Assembly: GCA_038373885.1 (NCBI GenBank)
Contig: JAWZYV010013285.1
Span: forward strand, 372,001-436,000
Length of the DNA stretch: 64,000 nt
Direction: 5' to 3'
From: Cheiracanthium punctorium
Lineage: Eukaryota; Arthropoda; Arachnida; Araneae; Cheiracanthiidae
Position numbers and translations under genes: made by a program
The notes under the pieces: model-generated
The model's database searches: none
What the model saw: the letters and a program-made list of their open reading frames with translations, nothing else
What the model was told of the DNA's origin: nothing
In this document: positions 10,289 to 64,000 of the stretch, piece by piece
Layout of the letters: each line of letters begins with the position of its first letter
How positions within the stretch are numbered: the stretch's first letter is position 1

Positions 10289-12310
10289 AAATATTGGCCA
10301 CTATTATTAGGAATATATATATATATATACTGTTAATTTCTAAAACAATTTTTATTTTTGGAAACATAAGAATTCTGTATTTTGTGAAAAGTTGCTCCAG
10401 TAAAATGTATTATGAAATTATGATTAATAGTAAATTCTATATTGATAAATGTTATTTATATGGATTTGATTAAAATATTACCAATATTATGTACATAATT
10501 AATGTGCTAGCAGCCTTTAATTTTTTGTTGTAACTTTGTTCTCAGTAAGATCATCCAACAAATGATTTTTTGACATAGTTCTACTTTTCATATAATTTTG
10601 TTATTTATGAGACATTTATGATCCATTTGTCTAGCTTTATATTTTATAATGATTAAAATTGAGACATTTATGATGCTTATTTAAATTTGTTTTCAACTAT
10701 AAACTTAAAAGATAAATATTGCCCTTTTAAAATTTTATTTGTATTATAACTGTTTTCCTGTCATTTGCTTTACAGGCTCAGATAATTCTTATGACTTACA
10801 GCTGCAGTATTTAGAGCCTATTGAAAAATGGAAGACTTCTGCTTCTCTAAATAAAGAATCTTTAGGTATCTAAAAAATATTGTTATTTAATTTTCAATGT
10901 TACGTGCTTGCAATAGAATTAACTGTGACATATTTGCACTGCATTTAATAAAATGATTTTGGCTGTGTTATTTGAATAATTAAAAAAAATTACCACTGCT
11001 ATATAATATTCTTTAAATGTTTTTAGTTTTTATGTGATTCAGAGATGATTTGTATTTATAAATTTTGTCTAATTAAATTTTATTATTTTGGAAAGAAATA
11101 TCTTACTGTCCACTGAAATTATTTAAACTCGGAGTATTGTTAAGACTAATGTCCTAGTTAGCAAACTCATAGTTCTAAGTACTTTAGTACTTTGGATTAA
11201 TTGATACATTGTATTAAACAGATCAAAACTATTTTTATTTGAAGATTAAATTAAAGTAAACTGAATGTAGTGATGATATCATTTTCATTTGTAGAATGTG
11301 AAATAGAAAAGTTTTATTACATACTTTTGATGGGTCTTACCTTATTTTATCATTTTCTAGGTAATATAAACTGAATACAATGAATGAAATATGTAATATA
11401 AATAATACAATAACTAGAACTTTTATACATTTTTGGAATCAATAAGTACCCTAAAAGTGCATTAATTGTTAAAAAAGTTTGCACTGCTTTGATTAAATTT
11501 TTAAAAAGAACGTGTATACTATCAATGTTTTGATGTACAAAATAATTTTATACAAAATCTTTTAGAAATTCACTGCAGATTTTTAATGTATAAAGAAAAA
11601 TTTACATTTCATACTCAAGTAGCCCCCAAAGATAAAAGAATTATTATTATTTTTTTAATTGTCAGATTACAAATATGCAGCATTCTATTATCACAGAAGG
11701 CTGTTCTCATGCACTCCTAGATCATGCACTTTAATCCCAATGATTACATCATTCAATTCTTTGTAGATGACTGCTAACTCAAGATAGATCTGTGCATTAA
11801 AATATCAATCTATCAGAATACTTTTTCTGTTTACATAGATTATATTATAATTTTTATTATATTTAAAAAAAAGAAAAATGCAGTTTTACCTTTCTTTTTT
11901 CTCTCCCTCTAGCTGTACTTCTGAAAGAATTTTTATTATTTGTATCAACGTTTAATTTCCATGGAAGTATTATATCATTAATGGATGGAGAATGTGTGTC
12001 ACGTCATGAAAAATCAACGCCACTTTGGTTACAGTATGTTATGGATGAACGTTTGAATGTAACTAGGAATGTTTCAAAAGGTGAATATGACTGTTTAGTT
12101 GAAAAAGCAATGATTTCTGCCAAGTATTTAGAAAAAAGCTTACAAAGAGTACAAAAGGTTTCTTCTTGGAATGATTTTTTTGCAATGTTGGGTATCGCTT
12201 CAGTTATCAGAACAGAGTCAACCAAAGAGAATAGAATCAAGCCAAATAAATTTGATGTTAGGTCTATCTTCTCAAACGAAAGCTATGTACAAAGAAGAAA
12301 TAAAAAATAG
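3993..12310 (+). CDS. MTPAP: Mitochondrial poly(A) RNA polymerase (MTPAP-like), 5'-partial, 4 exons
   Basis: Exons 3993-4201, 5315-5544, 10776-10865 and 11913-12310 join in frame through GT-AG introns into 308 residues and a TAG stop. The family adds poly(A) tails to mitochondrial mRNAs as a DNA-polymerase-beta-type nucleotidyltransferase. Visible: the third catalytic Asp context LNLDVSFNN (D64); the central helical region with VDPRVRPLMHIVKKWAK (about 84-100); PGSQISNFGLANLVLFFLQ (about 110-128) and PILP (about 134-137); the PAP-associated segment LLKEFLLFVSTFNF (about 180-193); and the C-terminal block PLWLQYVMDERLNVTRNVS (about 213-231), which matches MTPAP rather than cytoplasmic poly(A) polymerases. 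The N-terminal third, including the targeting peptide and the first two catalytic Asp residues, lies upstream of the window. The GC-type Penelope pair sits in the preceding intron. A second-best call is another non-canonical nucleotidyltransferase (TUT1-like). Confidence 0.88.
4215..4388. mobile_element. Short TIR MITE with TA flanks
   Basis: Left end TACCATAAAACCTCGATACA and the reverse complement of the right end (TACGGTAAAGCCTTGCTACA) match imperfectly and both continue into ACAACGA. The 174-bp element is bounded by TA on both sides. It starts only 13 bp after the exon A donor. Pogo/Tc1-like size and TA target fit; no coding capacity. Confidence 0.65.
4800..4976. repeat. Block duplicated in direct orientation at 8898-9052
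   Basis: The stretch containing GATTGAAAACTACACTGCTC, AACTTAACTACATTCCCTT and CTGTATATATACTGAAACAT recurs at 8898-9052 with scattered substitutions. Both copies lie in MTPAP introns. Its nature is unknown; probably part of a dispersed repeat. Confidence 0.7.
5315..5544 (+). CDS. MTPAP: MTPAP-like exon B (central domain)
   Basis: Acceptor ATTTTCAG ends at 5314; donor GTATGT starts at 5545. It encodes SAVLMSDILYFCGEVDPRVR, then VKKWAKDANI, GSQISNFGLANLVLFFLQ and PILPPLRNAVVIT. These match the central domain of MTPAP, whose Ser/Phe-rich motif contacts the incoming nucleotide. It ends after the first base of a Gly codon. Confidence 0.9.
5618..6703. mobile_element. 1.1 kb non-autonomous TIR element (copy 1)
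   Basis: The ends are inverted copies of each other for about 80 bp: AACATAAAGTTTACTTGAAC at 5620s, and the reverse complement near 6670-6700, continuing through GCCAGACAGCTG and AACAATCACCT. The interior (5870-6575) is AT-rich and noncoding. A second, inverted and end-truncated copy lies at 9135-9985. Two long A-runs (6430-6452) sit inside. The superfamily is not recognised. Confidence 0.75.
6945..7480. repeat. Tandem repeat, 173-174 bp x 3
   Basis: Units begin with CTCGCATATCTCAAAAACT at 6946, 7120 and 7293. Each contains GTAGAATGTTGA, TAGTTGTGCACCTCCCC, TTTACAGGACCGCCCAAAA or variants, and AAATACATTACGCT. It lies inside the ACTTCC-family element. Confidence 0.85.
7963..8220. repeat. Tandem repeat, 86-89 bp x 3, with TCGCCAAATTTGGCGA palindromes
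   Basis: Three units start at CATGCCCAAAATCTCGCC or close variants. Each ends with a 14-16-bp perfect or near-perfect palindrome TCGCCAAATTTGGCGA (about 8017-8032, 8102-8117, 8190-8203), preceded by GGCGAGTTTTGCCGAAAT or variants. It is inside the ACTTCC-family element. Confidence 0.8.
8898..9052. repeat. Direct duplicate of 4800-4976
   Basis: Shares GATTGAAAACTAC, ATAAAGTCATTACTAACTTA and CTGTATATATACTAAAACAT with 4800-4976. It directly precedes the inverted copy of the 1.1 kb element. A short hairpin TCCCTAAAACTATAG/TAGTTTTAGGGA lies just after (about 9046-9076). Confidence 0.7.
9135..9985. mobile_element. 1.1 kb TIR element, inverted truncated copy 2
   Basis: Reverse complement of 5870-6575 with about 85% visible identity. 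For example AATACTTATTTTTAAGACAT here matches ATGCCTTAAAAATAAGTATT near 6460, and TTTTGTACTCAAACATCATG matches 6361-6380. Neither terminal inverted repeat is kept. Together with copy 1 it forms arms of about 700-850 bp around a 2.5 kb loop. Confidence 0.75.
9986..10775. other. AT-rich intron tail
   Basis: Contains a 34-base A-run with one G (10257-10290) and a short TA repeat (10315-10330). No gene or recognised repeat. Confidence 0.6.
10776..10865 (+). CDS. MTPAP: MTPAP-like exon C
   Basis: Acceptor GCTTTACAG ends at 10775; donor GTATCT starts at 10866. Phase fits: Gly split with exon B, Ala split with exon D. It encodes GSDNSYDLQLQYLEPIEKWK, the short linker between the central and PAP-associated segments, poorly conserved in the family. 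The call rests on exact phase and position. Confidence 0.82.
10866..11912. other. AT-rich MTPAP intron
   Basis: I see no ORF, repeat family or inverted ends here. A pyrimidine-rich tract (TTTCTTTTTTCTCTCCCTCTAG) precedes the acceptor. Confidence 0.6.
11913..12310 (+). CDS. MTPAP: MTPAP-like terminal exon D with stop
   Basis: Acceptor CTCCCTCTAG ends at 11912; TAG stop at 12308-12310. It encodes the PAP-associated segment LLKEFLLFVSTFNFHGSI, then PLWLQYVMDERLNVTRNVSK, then a Lys/Arg-rich C-terminus with KPNKFDVRSIFSNE. Human MTPAP has the same order (LLLKEFF, then a PLYIQNPFE-type block with ISKNVS). Confidence 0.9.
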
Positions 12311-12335
12311 TAATCATAATAATTAGAAATTTGTA

Positions 12336-12341
12336 AATAAA
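12336..12341 (+). promoter_or_regulatory. Candidate poly(A) signal of MTPAP-like gene
   Basis: A canonical AATAAA lies 26 bases after the stop codon. It is close, giving a very short 3' UTR; a downstream GT-rich stretch (ATGTGTTTTATTTT) follows at 12355. AATAAA is common by chance in this AT-rich DNA. Confidence 0.45.
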
Positions 12342-12442
12342 TGCTTTTATGAAAAATGTGTTTTATTTTACTTTCACAGATTTTTTTAGCAGAAAGAAAA
12401 TGTATAAAAAAACCCTTGTTTTTGAAGCTGCTTTTGAGGGTA

Positions 12443-12927
12443 CAGTAACCCCTCGTTATATTGCGCCTCAATATATCGCGTTTTTTCTATATCTCCCAAT
12501 TTTTTCTGTACTCTTTTGCTTTGTTACTTTACTTGAGAAGTACTCAGTACATTTGAAAAATACATCTTCCTTCACATAAGTTAGGTACAATTAATTAATT
12601 TTCGCTCCTTCATCTTTGTTGAAAAGCAGGATATGAGAGAAAAATCAAATCAAATGACTCTGGATAATTTTTTCACCAGGAAATGAAATGTGTATTTGTA
12701 CATAAAGTAAAAATAAAAAATTAAACTTCTATTTTTATAGTTTAAGATAATATCTTTTATTACAGTACATATACTATTAATTTTATTATATTTTAAAAGC
12801 ATATGTTCATGAAAGTAAAGTTTTATCTTATCACCGCTCCCCCCTCTCTGACCGATATATCGCGTCCTTGGATATATCGTGCATTTTTCTTGTCTCCCGA
12901 CAATCGCGATATAACGAGGGGTTACTG
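12443..12927. mobile_element. Pogo-like MITE between the two genes
   Basis: Terminal inverted repeats CAGTAACCCCTCGTTATAT (left, from 12443) and the same sequence in reverse at the right end (to 12927). They continue with ATATCGCG-rich arms, e.g. CAATATATCGCG against CGATATATCGCG. TA flanks at 12441-12442 and 12928-12929. 485 bp, noncoding. CAGT ends and TA target fit the pogo/Tigger group. Confidence 0.85.
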
Positions 12928-12929
12928 TA

Positions 12930-13720
12930 TTGCACTGTGTAATGTTGATCTGACTATAAATTTTTTAGAAACAGTATTTAAAAAAGAAAAAAAAACTTAA
13001 ATAGAAAGACTGTACATTATCTATTTGTTACTTCTTTCAATTAGGTTTCAATCCTTTCTGGACAGCCACTGAGTTTTGCAGCTGTACAAAAATCACCATT
13101 GTGCAAATTATCCTGGATGACTACAGATTTTCAATGCTAAGCTTATTTACACCGAAATCTTTAAAATCATATTCCATTCCATAGTCATTATTTTATGCAT
13201 AATGAATCCATGCATGTATGTCTGCCATCCTTCACAGTAAATTTTGTGCTGCCTTGTATATGTGGTACCTGTGGCCTCATGTATATGTGGTACCTGTCCG
13301 GAAAGAATTAAAGCAAGTTTTTAAAACAAACAACTTATTTAAAAATAGAACAAAGTAGTTTCCTTTTGTGTTCTAGTGAAAATCGTCAGTTTGTGCAAGA
13401 ATTTTGGACAGCATTCATGAAAATAAGTAAATACATCAGTAAATTTTTATGAAAAGAACTGTATTCAAGAATTCAACTATTATTTTGAATTTCAGTTTGT
13501 TTGCTAAATTCAAATACACTTGAGAATTTAATTTCTCCTGTTGTTAAACTGAGGGCTTTCTTTAAATGTTTATCCACCCAATGAAATATGTGAAATTTGT
13601 TGTTAGAAACACAGTTAATTGTTTCAGGAATATTTTTTATAAGATTTATGTAACAAACAAAATTTGAAATGCTGATCAGCATTTCAAAGCTAAATAAAGC
13701 ATTTTTGTCTATGTTACTTC
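12930..13720. other. Intergenic space between convergent genes
   Basis: It holds the 3' UTR of the - strand cyclase gene, whose length I cannot define. A near-tandem GTATATGTGGTACCTGT motif occurs twice at about 13254-13300. No other gene seen. Confidence 0.5.
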
Positions 13721-63480
<49,760 letters not shown>

Positions 63481-64000
63481 CTGTAATGGTAACACATTAG
63501 TTGAAAGTCAAATTACATAAATACAAAATGAAATTAGACTTCAAGACAAAAATCTTTCTTTATACCAATTATTTTTCAGAAAAAGCAAGCAGTTTTTGTA
63601 AATTTAAAGTTTAAAGTTTAAATGGTCTATTAGCTAATTTAAAGTAATGATATAATATGTAATAAAAGTGAACTGTTAACTAAAAGGTTTGTTAATAATT
63701 TTCTAACAATAGAAGAGCAATTCTAACATTAGTAAGCTGATAGTATATTGTTACCGAGTTTTAATCATAATCTACCAACTGATAATAAATCACACGCATT
63801 CATAAATACAAACCTATGTGTATGAATATATATTATCAATATATGTGTATTTAAACCCACATTTATAAATGTAACAGACAAAAAAATGGAATGAAAAGTA
63901 AACGAAATAAGCATATCATTTTTAATTCGTAGATATTTAATTTGTAAAAATAAATTCAGACACTGTTTTTTGATACGGCTAATTCATTTCCTTCCAAAAA
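63481..64000. other. Intron 5' of first visible cyclase exon
   Basis: AT-rich; no exon or repeat recognised. Confidence 0.6.

Overview
This is a 64 kb piece of an AT-rich, intron-rich metazoan nuclear genome. Spliced genes with GT-AG introns, Penelope-like and other non-LTR retroelements, tRNA-derived SINEs and many short inverted-repeat DNA transposons point to an arthropod. A chelicerate (spider-like) genome is my best guess, but that is inference. There is no sign of bacterial operons, CRISPR, phage or tRNA/rRNA genes.

Two host genes are present, both cut by the window edges and converging tail to tail. On the + strand, four exons (3993-12310) encode the C-terminal 308 residues of a mitochondrial poly(A) polymerase (MTPAP-like), from just before the third catalytic Asp to the stop codon. 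On the - strand, 21 exons (63480 down to 13721) encode 826 residues of a membrane receptor guanylate cyclase of the natriuretic-peptide-receptor type: part of the ligand-binding ectodomain, one transmembrane helix, a kinase-homology domain, the dimerisation helix and a complete cyclase domain. All 21 exons join in frame by GT-AG splicing and the stop codon is present; the 5' exons lie beyond base 64000. The kinase-homology domain has lost the VAIK lysine (Glu), the HRD aspartate and the DFG aspartate, while the cyclase active-site residues are intact.

Everything else is intronic or intergenic and is dominated by transposons. 1-2600: a head-to-head pair of truncated Penelope-like elements. 4.2-9.99 kb: MITEs, a 1.1 kb TIR element with an inverted second copy, and a 1.9 kb repeat (ACTTCC family) carrying 173-bp and 86-89-bp tandem units. 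12.4 kb: pogo-like MITE between the two genes. 14.5 kb: piggyBac-like MITE. 15.5-20 kb: mariner-like MITEs beside a decayed transposase of probably the same family. 24-31 kb: palindromic MITEs and a pogo-like element split by a SINE. 32.7-34.7 kb: RTE-like remnants split by a tRNA-derived SINE. 38.3-39.0 kb: a TIR element with a THAP-domain exon, with a palindromic miniature relative at 46.9-47.2 kb. 41-50 kb: SINEs, an LTR-like segment and an unidentified GC-richer block. 51.5-52.3 kb: LINE ORF2 relic. 53.6-56 kb: second ACTTCC copy and a fourth mariner-like MITE. 58.6-60.9 kb: LINE tail fragment, nested MITEs and a second piggyBac-like MITE with an 80-bp palindrome.

The two host genes have no evident shared pathway: one extends mitochondrial RNA tails, the other makes cGMP. 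No new multi-gene system is visible. The most unusual signals are the doubly degenerate pseudokinase, the complementary deletions in the Penelope pair, the THAP element with its matching MITE, and the transposase relic beside its likely deletion derivatives.
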